From positions 1-64,000 of the forward strand of contig JANEZZ010000295.1 of the NCBI GenBank assembly GCA_026122225.1: 64,000 nt of DNA, in the 5' to 3' direction. Under the pieces are notes generated by a model. The model saw only the letters and a list, made by a program, of their open reading frames with translations, made no database searches and was not told the origin of the DNA. The stretch is from Heloderma charlesbogerti (taxonomy: Eukaryota; Chordata; Lepidosauria; Squamata; Helodermatidae). This document shows, piece by piece, positions 39,951-51,219 of the stretch. How positions within the stretch are numbered: position 1 is the first letter of the stretch; each line of letters opens with the position of its first letter. The position numbers were made by a program, and so were the translations under genes.

Positions 39951-40025
39951 TTGCGTCCAATGTTGGCCTTTTTAGAGTAGACCCATTGAAATGAATGGGG
40001 CTTAGGCTAACACTGGATCCAACTC
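39950..40025. repeat. Palindrome family C, half copy
   Basis: GCGTCCAATGTTGGCC, AGAGTAGACCCATTGAAATG and GGCTAACACTGGATCC. Confidence 0.6.
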
Positions 40026-40144
40026 ATTAGTATAGCAGCTACATCAAATGTATCAATCACTCCCATGTCCCATTAGCACATCTTATGTGTAACATCCAGT
40101 GTAGCACATGCGTGACCATCTCTTTCATCTTTGCTTGCTCATAA

Positions 40145-40150
40145 AATAAA
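40145..40150 (+). promoter_or_regulatory. AATAAA, possible polyadenylation signal
   Basis: First canonical hexamer I noticed on the plus strand after the A1CF stop, 3.1 kb downstream. Use unproven. Confidence 0.25.
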
Positions 40151-40233
40151 TTCTTGAAAGGTCCCATGTTATAGAAAGTACAGTGATCCCCTGCTCCCTG
40201 CTGCAGATCATTAGTGCAATCCTATACTTGTCT

Positions 40234-42451
40234 TGTTGTTGTTGTTCAGTCGTTCAGTCGTGTCTGACTCTTTGTGACCCCATGGACCATAGCACACCAG
40301 GCCTTCCTGTCCTGCGCTCGCTCCCGGAGCATGCTCAAGTTCATATTCATTGCATCGGTGATACTATCTAGCCATCTCATCCTCTGCCGTCCCCTTCTCC
40401 TTTTGCCTTCAGTCTTTCCCAGCATCAGGGTCTTTTCCAGAGAGTTTTCTCTTCGCATTAGGTGGCCAAAATATTTGAGCTTCAGCTTCAGTATCTGTCC
40501 TTCCAATGAGCAGTCAGGGTTGATTTCCTTGAGGATGGACTGATTTGACCTCCTTGCAGTCCAGGGGACTCGTAAGAGTCTTCTCCAGCACCACAGTTCA
40601 AAAGCATCCATTCTTCGGCGCTCAGCCTTCCTTATAGTCCAGCTCTCACAGCCATACATTACTACTGGGAAAACCATAGCTTTGATTAGACGGACCTTTG
40701 TCGGCAAGGTGATGTCTCTGCTTCTTACTATGCTGTCTAGGTTTGCCATAGCTTTCCTCCCCAGGAGCAACCGTCTTTTAATTTCATGGCTACAGTCACC
40801 GTCTGCGGTGATCTTGGAGCCCAAGAAAGTAAAATCTGTCACTGCTTCCATTTCTTCCCCTTCTATATGCCAGGAAGTGATGGGGCCAGATGCCATGATC
40901 TTAGTTTTCTTAATGTTGAGTTTCAAACCAGCTATTGCACTCTCCTCTTTCACCCTGAACAAGAGGCTCTTTAGATCCTCTTCGCTTTCTGCCATTAGGG
41001 TGGTATCGTCTGCATATCGGAGGTTGTTGAGAATTCTCCCAGCAGTCTTAATTCCGACCTCTGATTCATCCAACCCAGCATTTCTCATGATGTACTCTGC
41101 ATATAAGTTAAATAAGCAGGGTGACAATATGCAGCCTTGTCGTACTCCTTTCCCAATTTTGAACCACTCAGTTGTTCCATGTCTGGTTCTTACTGTTGCT
41201 TCTTGACCCTCGTACAGGTTTCTCAGGAGACAGGTAAGGTGGTCTGGTACTCCCATCTCTTTAAGAATTTGCCACAGTTTGTTGTGATCCACACAATCAA
41301 AGGCTTTAGCATAGTCAATGAAGCAGAAATAGACAATTTTCTGGAATTCTCTTGCGTTCTCCATGATGCAGCGAATGTTGGCGATTTGATCTCTAGTTCC
41401 TCTGCCTCTTCGAAACCCAGCTTGTACTTCTGGTAGTTCTCGGTTCGCATACTGCTGAAGCCTAGCTTGTAGGATTTTGAGCATCACCTTGCTGGCATGT
41501 GAAATGAGCGCAATTGTACAGTAGTTTGAACACTCTTTGGCATTGCCCTTCTTTGGAATTGGAATGTAAACTGACCTTTTCCAGTCTTGCGGCCATTGTT
41601 GAGTGTTCCAAATTTGTTGGCATATTGAATGCAGCACTTTAACAGCATCATCTTTTAGGATTTTAAATAGCTCAACTGGAATACTGTCATCTCCGCTACC
41701 TTTGTTGTTACTAATGCTTCCTAAGGCCCACTTGACTTCACTCTCGAGGATGTCCGGCTCAAGTTCAGTGACCGCACTATCATGGCTATCAGGGACATTC
41801 AGATCTTTCCTGTATAGTTCTTCTGTGTATTCTTTCCACCTCTTCTTAATCTCATCTGCTTTTGTTAGGTCCCTGCCTTCTTTGTCCTTTATCATGCCCG
41901 TCTTTGCACAAAACGTTCCCTTGAGATCTCCAATTTTCTTGAAGAGATCTCTAGTCTTTCCCATTCTGTTGTTTTCCTCGATTTCTTTGCATTGTTCATT
42001 TAAGAAGGCCTTCTTGTCTCTCCTTGCTATTCTCTGGAACTCTGCATTCAGTTGGATATATCTTCCCCTTTCTCCCTTGCTTTTTGCTTCCCTTCTTTCC
42101 TCAGCTACTTGTAAAGCCTCATCAGACAGCCACTTGGCTTTCTTGCATTTCTTTTTCTTTGGGATGGATTTCGTTGCTGCCTCCTGCACAATGTTACGGA
42201 CCTCCGTCCATAGTTCCTCAGGCACTCTGTCTATCAGGTCTAATCCCTGAAATCTATTCCTCACCTCCACTGTATATTCATCAGGGATATGATTTAGGTC
42301 ATACCTGAATGGTTTAGTGGTTTTCCCTATGTTCTTCAATTTAAGCCGAAATTTTGCAAGCAGCAGCTCATGATCTGAGCCACAGTCAGCCCCAGGTCTT
42401 GTTTTTACTGACTGTATGGAGCTTCTCCATCTTTCACTGCAAAGTACTGAG
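40234..42451 (-). mobile_element. 5'-truncated BovB with long open frame
   Basis: 2.2 kb copy beginning in the endonuclease C-terminus, flanked by TACTTGTCT at 40225-40233 and 42452-42460 (perfect 9 bp). Between the end of BovB homology (CACTGCAAAG) and the right duplication are a few filler bases. The insertion splits a family-B repeat: GTGCAATCCTA lies left and CTCAGAAGTAAGTCCC right. It resembles the full-length copy at 13812 very closely. Confidence 0.94.
40246..42339 (-). CDS. BovB reverse transcriptase frame (697 codons, N-truncated)
   Basis: Open without a stop from the 5' truncation point (the frame continues upstream to about 42440 through [15 protein letters not shown]). It contains [29 protein letters not shown] and [11 protein letters not shown], and the C-terminal domain ending TKSQTRLND. 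The RT catalytic residues look intact, but nearly all of the endonuclease is missing, so it is not an autonomous element. The apparent start codon is arbitrary because the element is 5'-truncated. Confidence 0.85.
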   Translation of the reverse strand: MKNIGKTTKPFRYDLNHIPDEYTVEVRNRFQGLDLIDRVPEELWTEVRNIVQEAATKSIPKKKKCKKAKWLSDEALQVAEERREAKSKGERGRYIQLNAEFQRIARRDKKAFLNEQCKEIEENNRMGKTRDLFKKIGDLKGTFCAKTGMIKDKEGRDLTKADEIKKRWKEYTEELYRKDLNVPDSHDSAVTELEPDILESEVKWALGSISNNKGSGDDSIPVELFKILKDDAVKVLHSICQQIWNTQQWPQDWKRSVYIPIPKKGNAKECSNYCTIALISHASKVMLKILQARLQQYANRELPEVQAGFRRGRGTRDQIANIRCIMENAREFQKIVYFCFIDYAKAFDCVDHNKLWQILKEMGVPDHLTCLLRNLYEGQEATVRTRHGTTEWFKIGKGVRQGCILSPCLFNLYAEYIMRNAGLDESEVGIKTAGRILNNLRYADDTTLMAESEEDLKSLLFRVKEESAIAGLKLNIKKTKIMASGPITSWHIEGEEMEAVTDFTFLGSKITADGDCSHEIKRRLLLGRKAMANLDSIVRSRDITLPTKVRLIKAMVFPVVMYGCESWTIRKAERRRMDAFELWCWRRLLRVPWTARRSNQSILKEINPDCSLEGQILKLKLKYFGHLMRRENSLEKTLMLGKTEGKRRRGRQRMRWLDSITDAMNMNLSMLRERAQDRKAWCAMVHGVTKSQTRLND

Positions 42452-42532
42452 TACTTGTCTACTCAGAAGTAAGTCCCACTGTGTTTAATGGGGCTTACTC
42501 CCAGGTAAGTAAGTATAGGATTTCAGCGTAAT
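42452..42532. repeat. Palindrome family B, right part, split by BovB
   Basis: CTCAGAAGTAAGTCCCACTG and GGGGCTTACTCCCAGGTAAG, ending GTATAGGATTTCAGC. The left end is at 40213-40233. Confidence 0.75.
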
Positions 42533-42539
42533 TCAGACA

Positions 42540-43020
42540 ACAGAAACAAGAGCTTGACAGGGAAAGAGGGAATGCTTAGCAACTCTGTCATATCAAAGCG
42601 ATTTTCTAATCAAAGCAAGGACAATCTTGTTTATTGCTTTTCTGGCACAATTTCCATGCACCGTTTATTGAATATCCAGCATTTTCTTGGCTATCATCTG
42701 CAGGCTGTTCTTGCAAATGAATGGTCTTATATTGATTGAACAGAACATTCCATCTTTCTACTTCTTCTTTTAGTAAGATTGTGGAAAAGTAAGGGGTGTG
42801 GACAGTGTCTGTTTTTAAGCAGATTCTCGAGAGTTTCAATTTGTAAGTATTCCTTGGATGGTCTAAAGACAAAACCATTGAGATGATCCACAGTGTCCTT
42901 TAGATGATTGATTATATGGCAAAAAGTCTCAATAAAAACAAACTTTTAGCAGAGATCCACAAATGCAGTTACTAAGTAGCCAGCGGCAACCATAAATTTA
43001 ATTCTGGCAACCAAGAGGAA
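42540..43020. other. Repeat-poor stretch with an antisense open frame
   Basis: The minus strand is open at 42878-42606 for 90 codons (PRNTYKLKLSRICLKTDTVH in it). I do not recognise it. No splice context or second exon was found, so I treat it as probably noncoding. Confidence 0.2.
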
Positions 43021-43028
43021 AAGTCTCT

Positions 43029-43173
43029 TAGGGTGCCATCCTATGCAAATTTAGACAGAAAAAAGTCTTACCACTCCCAGCATGCCTCAGCCAGCATGGC
43101 TTACTAGAGGAGTGCTGGGAGTGGTAGGACTTTTTTCTGTCTAAACATGCATTCTGTCTAGGATTGCACCCTT
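43029..43173. mobile_element. Palindrome family A, copy 5
   Basis: GGGTGCCATCCTATGCAAAT, AGACAGAAAAAAGTCTTACC and ACTCCCAGCATGCC, with the complement GGGAGTGGTAGGACTTTTTT and CTAGGATTGCACCC. The most complete copy with a spacer. Confidence 0.85.
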
Positions 43174-43526
43174 ATAAACTCTTACCATTGTAATAACTGT
43201 GGAGTGGGTTTGTTGTTCTTGAAAGCTACCAGAGGCAACAGAGGAAGTTAGAGTACTGAGCCGCATCTTGTGGGAAGATGTAGCATCAGTGTCGTGGGGC
43301 CGCTCCTCTCCTTTGTCAAACTTCCTCTCCAGGCCATGGATGCAAAAAAGGGCCACATTTATCTTTCTTCTCTGGAGCAAGGTGAAAAAGCTGAACCTTG
43401 CTGGTTGCTAGAAACAGTGGCAACAGTGGCTGGGCTTGGTGGATGGCCACCAAGCCCAGCCACAATTTAGGGATGCCTAACTTTTAGACTCTTATTGTTG
43501 GAGAATGACATTGTATGCTAGAAAAA

Positions 43527-43670
43527 TAGGAAGCTGCCTTATATTGTCCTGTCATTTAGCTCAGCATTGTCATCACTGTCATCCCTACCTAGAGATGCCA
43601 GGAATTGAACCTGGGATCTTTTGCATGCAGTGCATGTGCTTTTCCCACTGAGCTATGACCTATATCCTGT
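43527..43670 (-). mobile_element. Sauria-type SINE, internally deleted
   Basis: Plus-strand view AGGAAGCTGCCTTATATTG (3' end) to the tRNA-like head, with GGAATTGAACCTGGGATC (box B complement) and CCACTGAGCTATG (box A complement). Confidence 0.85.
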
Positions 43671-44317
43671 CTGATGATACATCACATAAGAGTGCTATAT
43701 TCAACAGACGTTATGGCTCCTGTATCTTTAATCACTGTGTAAGGAATAAATTTTCAGTAGGGTGAGTTTGCACTGTGGAAGGAAGAAAGGTTGCACTTGC
43801 TATGTAGCTTCTTTGTATGCAGCCATTAAAGCCACTGGAGAGCTTTCCTTTATGGGGTCTGCCAACCTTAACCCCCACCACATAGGTTCTTCCAATTATT
43901 ACCCACAGCAAAGTATTCTTGTCCTATCCATAACATGCAACCATTAAAGAATACCCAGTTTCCCCAAATACAGAGCATGTGTTTGATGTTATGCTGTGCT
44001 ACAGACAACTTTTATTCATGCTCAGCTGCAGATCATTTTCTCAGAAAAGACATCTTGGGAGACCTGAGGATATCTCTGAATTACTTTTCAGAAGGATATG
44101 TAGCCCATTAGTGAAAAAATACTACCATAAATGTCGCAGATATGCATAGGGCTCAAAACGGTCCACGGTGTGCACAGGAATTCCCATAGAACATAATACA
44201 GCCATGGTTTTCCCCATAACCCATGGTCTGCATGGAGGGTTGCACACATAAGGACCATCACAGAGCATTATGAGAGCTTCAGCTATTGGGTGGTATAGAA
44301 ATGTAATAAGTAAATAA

Positions 44318-44743
44318 GGACACAATCCTATGGCTGCTAGACAGCGTCTAGACTGCCGTAGGATTTTTCTGGGAACTGAGCTTAGAGCCAGCACTCCAAG
44401 GTGGGTTCCCAGAAAACTGCCTTTCCTCCCGCTCCCCCTCCCCTGCTGCCTCAGAAGTGATGCAGTTCGTCCCTGGCTCCACGCTCATAAGAGCAGCACA
44501 GAGTGGGGGAAAAGGGGGCATTCCTGGGGGATGGGGGTGGGACAGCAGAAGTGCTGTTACAACGCTTCCTATGCACTGTCTGACCTCTCCCCTGCCTCCC
44601 CGCTCGGTTAGACAGTTGAAATCGGCCGTTAGGCCACAAATGCAGTGGAGAAGTTCCCCTCCGTGCTCCGCCCACCCTGCATTGGATAGTCAGTCACCTC
44701 CACGTTCAGATGCGGCTGACTATCCCCATAGGATTGCACCCTA
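44318..44743. mobile_element. GC-rich element with family-A-like inverted ends
   Basis: Starts GACACAATCCTATGGCTGC and ends CCCCATAGGATTGCACCC. The interior is GC-rich with GTGGGAGG-type words, unlike its AT-rich surroundings. It may be a longer relative of palindrome family A. Confidence 0.5.
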
Positions 44744-45338
44744 AATGAGGTAAAGAAGGCCTGTGTGTGCCTCTCATACCTCTGGTTAGCCTGCCCCTTG
44801 CACTAGGTTAAAGGAGCATGAGTTCTGAGCTCCCATTCTCCATCATGGTGCACAGTTCATGAACTGCACATGTGGGCGAAACAGGGCTCATTTGGCCTAT
44901 TTAAGTCCTATTTAAAATTTGCCCAGTTAACTGTTATATTTTGCAAACAGCGCATCAAATATAAACTGAAGGAGGAAGAAAAGATCAACTAGGGATCTTC
45001 AGTTGTCCAAACATTTCATATGCATAGTAAATAACCTAGCAGTTGTTCACATGCAAGGGGAATTCCATATTTAGATCCGAACTTCTCAAGTTTTGTGTGG
45101 GGGGGGGGGTCAGATCCAAGGGCCCACGCATAATTAATAAAGCCCAAGGATTTATTATGTAATGCAGAATATAAAAATACATTAAAGTCCCAGGATTAAT
45201 CAATACTGCAGTCCTGACTTCTCATTCTTGGGACAGGTTATGACTACTCATTCTTTGGGCAAGCAGAAACCAACCCCAGATGTACAGCAGCTATAATATG
45301 TATTCTCAGCATTGCCCCAATGCTGTTAAAACTATCTA

Positions 45339-45455
45339 AAGGCACAATCCTATGCATGTTTAGACAGAAAAGCTATTTCCCAGCTATGCTGTCTGGGGAA
45401 TGCTGGGAGTTGCAGGACTTTTTTCTGTCTAAACACACATAGGATTGTGGCCTAA
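45339..45455. mobile_element. Palindrome family A, copy 6
   Basis: GGCACAATCCTATGCATGTT, AGACAGAAAAG, and the complement GGGAGTTGCAGGACTTTTTT with CTGTCTAAACACACATAGGA. Confidence 0.8.
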
Positions 45456-45754
45456 GTATGTCTTTATAATAACCAGATAAGTTCATCCTATACTCTTTTC
45501 TGAGTAGATTGTACTAAAGTTAACTCAGTGTGCATTCCCTTCCCAGCTCCCTTTTGGACATTTAAGCACCTCTGTAGTTTGACACATAACAGAGGAAAAT
45601 CTTTAAACCAAAGCCGCAATACTCAGGGGTTTAAACTGCATTGCATGACTTTAGCTCCACTTTCCCTTGTCATGTTTGAACATGTTAAACTGACAAGTCA
45701 GACCACTGGCTCATTTCGACGGACAGCAGTTCTCCGGGCTCTGATCGAGGTTTT

Positions 45755-45875
45755 CCTATTCCTACTACCTGAGAACTTTTTCCCCCAACTGGAGATGCCA
45801 TAGATCATACCTGGGGCCTTATGCATGCAAAGCATGTGCTCTTCTACTAAACCATTGCCCTGTCCCTACTTTGTT
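45755..45875 (-). mobile_element. Sauria-type SINE fragment, tRNA-like head
   Basis: AACTGGAGATGCCATAGATC, CATACCTGGGGCCTTATGCA and TGCAAAGCATGTGCTCTTCT: the 5' tRNA-like half in antisense. The 3' half is missing. Confidence 0.7.
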
Positions 45876-45881
45876 CAGTGC

Positions 45882-46373
45882 TAGGGCTGGGTGAGAATTT
45901 AGTTTCAGTTCAGTTTTGATATGAATTTAACGAAATTCACAAAGTTCTCCGTATCTGGGACAAAAAATAGCTGAGATTTTAAAAATTTGAATGTACAAGA
46001 AACTGAAATGGACAGACTTGTCCATCCAGGCCCAGGGCTTTAAGTGCTTAGCTCTTAAAAGTCTGGCTTTGAATCCCTCTGTATTCAGCCACTTTGGTGC
46101 TGAATTAGGAGTGTCACCTCCGTTTTTCTGAAAGGCTCTTCATCTGTAACGCCTGCGTGGTTGGCAGGTACTTCATGGCCCTCTCCATGCTGGGAATAGC
46201 TGTACCTCTTGAATTTGGCTGGTGCAGATAGGTGATAATCTAGTTTTCAATTCATTTCTATAAGAATTTACAAAAAATCACAAAGTTCTTCATATTCAGG
46301 AGAGAAAGAACTTGAAGTTTTAAAAAATTCGCATGTGGGAGGAAGTAAAGCTAACAGATTTGCCCATCCTTAT
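45882..46373. mobile_element. hAT-like nonautonomous element (tentative)
   Basis: Starts TAGGGCTGGG and ends CCCATCCTTA. Two halves repeat each other (GAATTTAACGAAATTCACAA and GAATTTACAAAAAATCACAA). Flanks TTCAGTGC and TGCAGCAC agree at 5 of 8. Confidence 0.45.
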
Positions 46374-46379
46374 GCAGCA

Positions 46380-48790
46380 CATGCATTGCTGTGATCATGC
46401 AAAGGCCATTCCCCCCACAGCAGGTTAATCCATTTGTGCACAGTGGGATCACCACATGGATTGGGAGCTTCTCTCCATGCCAGCACAGAATGCGAGGAGA
46501 CAAAGTGTGTTTGCAGTGACATGGAGAAAATCTGCTGAGGTGAGCTGCTAATGTAGCACTTCACCATTCAGCAAACAATGACATGTGGTCTGTCTTTAAG
46601 CAGCCTCGATGCATGCATTCAACCAAAATCACTCTTGGTAATTATACACTTGTAAGAGCTGCCCAGGATTACTGTGTTCACACATCTAATGTTAACTGAA
46701 AATCATTCCGTTTGGTTGAAAGAATTTCTTACTTTTATTTGTTAGCAATATACTCTCCCCTCCCCTGCATAGGCTATTTATAGGCAGTAAGATAAAGCAG
46801 GTGCCAAAACACAGAAACAGTATTAAGAAGTGTTTGCATAAAAAGCACTTATATTTTTCGTACTTGTAGTACAGTCTTTGTATAGAACCGCAGCGCTGTG
46901 AAATCATATATTACTAGTTTTATTTGGATCAGCCAGTTTTGAAAACACAGTTAAGCTGGCATCTCTTGAACTGTGAATCATGAATTTAAAAAAATTATGT
47001 CGGGTTAAATTCTGTGAAGTTGTTTTGTTAAATCAAATGGTGATCAAATGAATATTAAGAAATTATTAAACTTCCAAAAATAACATAGAAGTGTCATCCT
47101 CTTTTATAGTGTTTGGCCTGAACATTATTGCTAAAAATCCTGTAGAGATGGATGAATCAGTCTATTTCCTGTCAGGGTCAAGTGTATTCAATCCTAAATC
47201 TGTTCTGTCCAGTCTCCACATCAGTGTAAGAATGTATTTTTGTACTCAACTTTTCCTAATATGTACATTTTTGTACACAACTTTCTCTAATGTACACACT
47301 TTTGTATGCAGTTTTTGAGCTGAAAACTGTATTGCAATATTTAGAGAAGTGCACAGTCTAAAGCATAACTATGTTCCAATCCACATATTAGTCTGGGAAG
47401 GGCGAATTAGGTTGTTTCACTTCAAAATGTGGGCCAAATTAAATTCTCTGCCATTCCTATTCTATCCACACACTTCACATCTATCAATGTACTTACATCT
47501 GCTTCAACTTCCATGGTAACCATCTTTGCTTCTGTTCACCTGTGCATTAACTGGTTTTCTCTGTCCTAACTTGAAATGATGCGATCCAGCACTTCACTGA
47601 TGAAAATGGAAACTCTTGTGTATTTATAAACTCACGTACAAATTTGCACATCAAGGATGGCTGACCAAGTGCCCTGCCCTCTCCCCTATTACAGACTGCT
47701 AACGGGTTTTCTCTGCCTGCTAAATTTGCTCTGTAATAGCCTATCCTGTAATGGCTTCTTTGACAGATGAGCTAGTAAACTTCCCATAAAGGTTTCTTTC
47801 AAACCTCATTGTAGTTGTTACAGAATAGCTGCAGCTCCAAAGTCTGTTATGGGTTTGGGGTTGGTCTGTGGGTCTACAGGGTCCGTTACAGCCTAGTGAC
47901 TATGAATGCAAAAGTATTCAAGATCTCAGGAAGTACGGAAGGGTGTGTGCGCACGCATGCACACCAGCCCATGCAAAAATAATAAAGGACGTTGCACCTG
48001 AAGATGTGCAGGTCTGCTTTCCATAAAAGTTTCCCTAAAGAAAAACACTTCAAACGTTCTTTTGAGATCTCCTGTGTGGTGCCCATGGACCTCACTGCTG
48101 GCATCCATGAGGCTCCCTTCCCCTTGATTTTTATTTTATTTCTTAAGATTCTTTAGTTATTTTTTTTTTAACTGGGAGGCTGGCATGATGCAAAGTGAAG
48201 GGCTACCCTCCAGCACCATCTTCATTTGGGTTCAAAAGAGTGGTTTTGTGTTTTGGAGCTCAGACACCACCTCTTCCTTGTTCTTGGGCAAAACACTGTT
48301 TTTTTTAGTCTCACCAATTTGCCTTCTTGGAAAAGAGTGGTTTGTGACCAGCCATGCCCACCATTTTAGGAATGAGCAAGATCATGCCCCCATGGCAGAC
48401 ATTTTTTGAGAGTACCCATAAGACTCTCCCAATATGTCCACCAATCCCAAAAGATTGGGGGCCTCTAAGCATTCTTAAAATGTCACAATGGACATTACGA
48501 GCATGCTCAGCAGGAGAGTGGTTACCAGTAGCAAAAACAGAGAGGAGGAGCCTGGCAAGTTTGCTCAGAGCAATGAGCACATGCTCCCACTTGCTCCCAC
48601 AATGGGGGCATTAGCAGCAGTGACAGGGTTTGGCAAGGAAGAAGAGGAGGGCAGGCACCAAGGAATCGCCATGTTCAATTATTTGATATGGGTTTAATGG
48701 TATATATTATTGTAGGGCCTGATATCGTGTGTGAATGCTATCACTTAGTGGCATGGACCTCGTAAGCACATGCAATTGCTGAACATCTTT
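46380..48790. other. Intergenic stretch without recognised gene
   Basis: AT-rich. 47220-47300 repeats TTTTGTACNCAACTTT-like words in a short degenerate series. No exon-like frame found. Confidence 0.4.
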
Positions 48791-48794
48791 GATC

Positions 48795-48868
48795 AGCCTT
48801 TCCCAACCTGCTGCCCTCCAGGTGTGCTGGACTACAACTCCCATTATCCCCAGCCATTGACCATGCAT
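48795..48868. repeat. Palindrome family D, half copy
   Basis: CAGCCTTTCCCAACCTGCTG, CCCTCCAGGTGTGCTGGACT and ACAACTCCCATTATCCCCAG. Confidence 0.7.
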
Positions 48869-49299
48869 TTTCCTTGGGCTCTATCTCTTGGCTCTCCCCA
48901 GGTACTAGGAATTTTTATTGCAAAAATTGGCTGTCCTAGATTGGCTGTTGCCCTTTAGACATTACCACAGTGGGAGGAAGATGCTGCTGTAATGTTTAAA
49001 GGGCCACAACCATGATGAGAGTCTAACTGTGTGGGTCCTTACCATGGAAACAAATGGAGTGCAAGGCCCTGTGTGACTGGCCGCACCCACATGGGTGGTG
49101 GGCCTTTAAGCAGTACACCACTTGCATGGGAGCCATGAAAACGTGGATCCCATGCCACTGCTATGATGTCTAAGGGGCACCGCATTATGCAATCAGCATT
49201 TCACAAAAATTCAAAGTAGCAAAAGGAGCTCAGAAGAGCCTGCTGTACCAACTGGTAGTCTGCTACATGGATTGAGCCCGTTAAAAGGAGAGTTTTGAT

Positions 49300-49650
49300 G
49301 CCACAACCAGTTGCCACAAATGGGGTCATACAGGTTTTGTTAAATCCATTCCGTCTGTGTTTCGCAGATTCTCAGGCATCTTTCGTTCTAGCAACTGCTT
49401 ATTGACAGAATCGGATTTTTTAAAAAATCAGAATTCCATTCTATTTTTGCTAATTTGCATTAGCGCTAATGCACAGTTGCACAAAGGCACATTAGTTGAT
49501 GTGAATTAGTGCTAAACCCCCTCCTCATGAAAAACCAGTCTGCCAGTCCATGTAATCTGTGTGACTTGGAAAAAGTGGAATCTGCAGGTCGGATTCATAG
49601 AAATCCAAAATCATCAGAATTTGTTGCAGATTTCTCCAACGTCCCTAGCC
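49300..49650. mobile_element. hAT-like element related to the next one
   Basis: Shares CCATCTGTGTTTTGCA-like and TTGTTGCAGATTTCTCC text with 49719-50131 and ends AACGTCCCTAG. Its left end could not be fixed. Confidence 0.45.
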
Positions 49651-49718
49651 ACACAAAAAAATGGTTCTGCAAAAAAGGGATGTCATGGAGTATCGAATAC
49701 ATGGAGGCTACTTGAACC

Positions 49719-50131
49719 TAGGGATGTACAGATTGTATAAAACCCTGTCCATCTGTGTTTTGCATATTGTCAGATGCCTTTCCTTCCATCGTCCATCCAT
49801 CTCTGGAATCTGATTTTTTTTGTTTCCAAATTTGCGCAAATGTGTATTCATGCAATTTTGCATGTGCAAAAATGTGGAAATTCCCCCCAAATGCACATTT
49901 TCATGCTTTAGCCTATGGGGAAAATGTGCATTTTGGGCCAGTTTTTTTTCTAATTTTGCATATTTTTCTATGACAAAAATTGCACGACATTTGGGTAGGT
50001 TAGAAAACCAGCCCACAAGTCCACAGAATCTGCCCAACAGAGGAAAGGCCGGTCCCCTGCAGAGTCCACAGGTCAGATTCATGAAAATCCAAACTCATTT
50101 GGTTGCATTGCAGATTCTTCTGACATCCCTT
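49719..50131. mobile_element. Nonautonomous hAT element
   Basis: 413 bp, starting TAGGGATGT and ending ACATCCCTT. Flanks CTTGAACC (49711-49718) and CTTGAAGC (50132-50139) match at 7 of 8, a typical hAT duplication. The core has inverted words around TGCAAAAATGTGGAAATTCC. No transposase frame. Confidence 0.75.
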
Positions 50132-50465
50132 CTTGAAGCAGCCTTCCTGTGGTAAAGCAATGGGTTGACCTAGAGGTCAATCCAGTGACCCATCAACAAG
50201 GGCTTGACTGGGTCGCACCTGGAGGAATCACCTTTCTCTGCCTCTTGAGATACTTTAAAGGTAGAAGTGCTGAGTTCTAAGCCCTGAACACAGCAAGTGC
50301 TGCATCCCTGAGCTATGGCACATGCTACCTAGTGATGGTACTGTCAATCTGGCCCAATCAGAATTTATAATCTACTCAGGAAGCTACAAAGCCAGTATTA
50401 TGAACTCAGCTGAAAGTTCTCTCTTATTATGCAATTTTGAAGTTTCCTTGAATTTTTCATCACTA

Positions 50466-50530
50466 AGGGCGCAATCCTATGCATGTTTGGAAAAAGTCAT
50501 ACAACTCCCAGCATGCCCCAGCCAGCCATG
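50466..50530. repeat. Palindrome family A, half copy
   Basis: GGGCGCAATCCTATGCATGT, AAAAAGTCATACAACTCCCA and GCATGCCCCAGCCAGCCATG; no right arm. Confidence 0.75.
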
Positions 50531-50577
50531 CTATCACTTAGTGGTATGACCCTTGTAAGCACATGTAATGGCTGTGC

Positions 50578-50660
50578 ATCTTGACCAGTCTTCCCCAACC
50601 TGCTCCTGTCCTGGTGTACTGGACTACAACTCCCATTATTCCCAGCCATTGGCCATGCAT
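50578..50660. repeat. Palindrome family D, half copy
   Basis: CAGTCTTCCCCAACCTGCTC, TGGACTACAACTCCCATTAT and CCAGCCATTGGCCATGCA. Confidence 0.7.
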
Positions 50661-50849
50661 TTTCCTTGAGCTCCATCCCGGGGTCCTGCCTAGTCACTGA
50701 GGCCTATAGGGGCAAGGATGTTGGTTCCTCAGTGGGGTCAAACTCAGGGGTCTCAAACTCTGATAGACCCTGATAACTGGACTCAGGCTCAGGTGCTTCT
50801 GTGTGTGATGCATCACTGAAGAAGTGGTCAAAGGAGGAGACTGGTTTGC

Positions 50850-51210
50850 AGAAAATTTGCATATGATGATTTATATGCATAGATGCAAATTTAGAAATAA
50901 TTATGATAATTTAAATAGAAATAAAGAAATAAAGAAATTTCTTTATAAATAGAAATTATAAAGACAACTATAATTTAAATAGAAATATAGTTGTCACCAT
51001 AGTGTGGACAACAGTGACCAGGTGACCTGTGTGTCTTGTCCAGGTGCTGCTGATGGACGACTTCAAGGCCCAGCTTTCCCTTCTCATGGTTCTTTATCTT
51101 TAAATCAGACTTGGACTGGACAGCCCTTCAAAATAAGAAACTGTCCTTTGGCAGTCCCTCAAATACAGGATTGCCCTCTGTAGAAGAGGAAACATGGCCA
51201 CCCTAACTCA
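50850..51210 (+). mobile_element. TAGGGTGGCCA-family element, copy 2
   Basis: AAATTTGCATATGATGATTT, then CCATAGTGTGGACAACAGTG, ACCAGGTGACCTGTGTG, GTTCTTTATCTTTAAATCAG and AACTGTCC tandem, ending ATGGCCACCCTAA. Order and orientation equal those at 58120-59130. Confidence 0.6.
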
Positions 51211-51219
51211 GGAGCTGGA

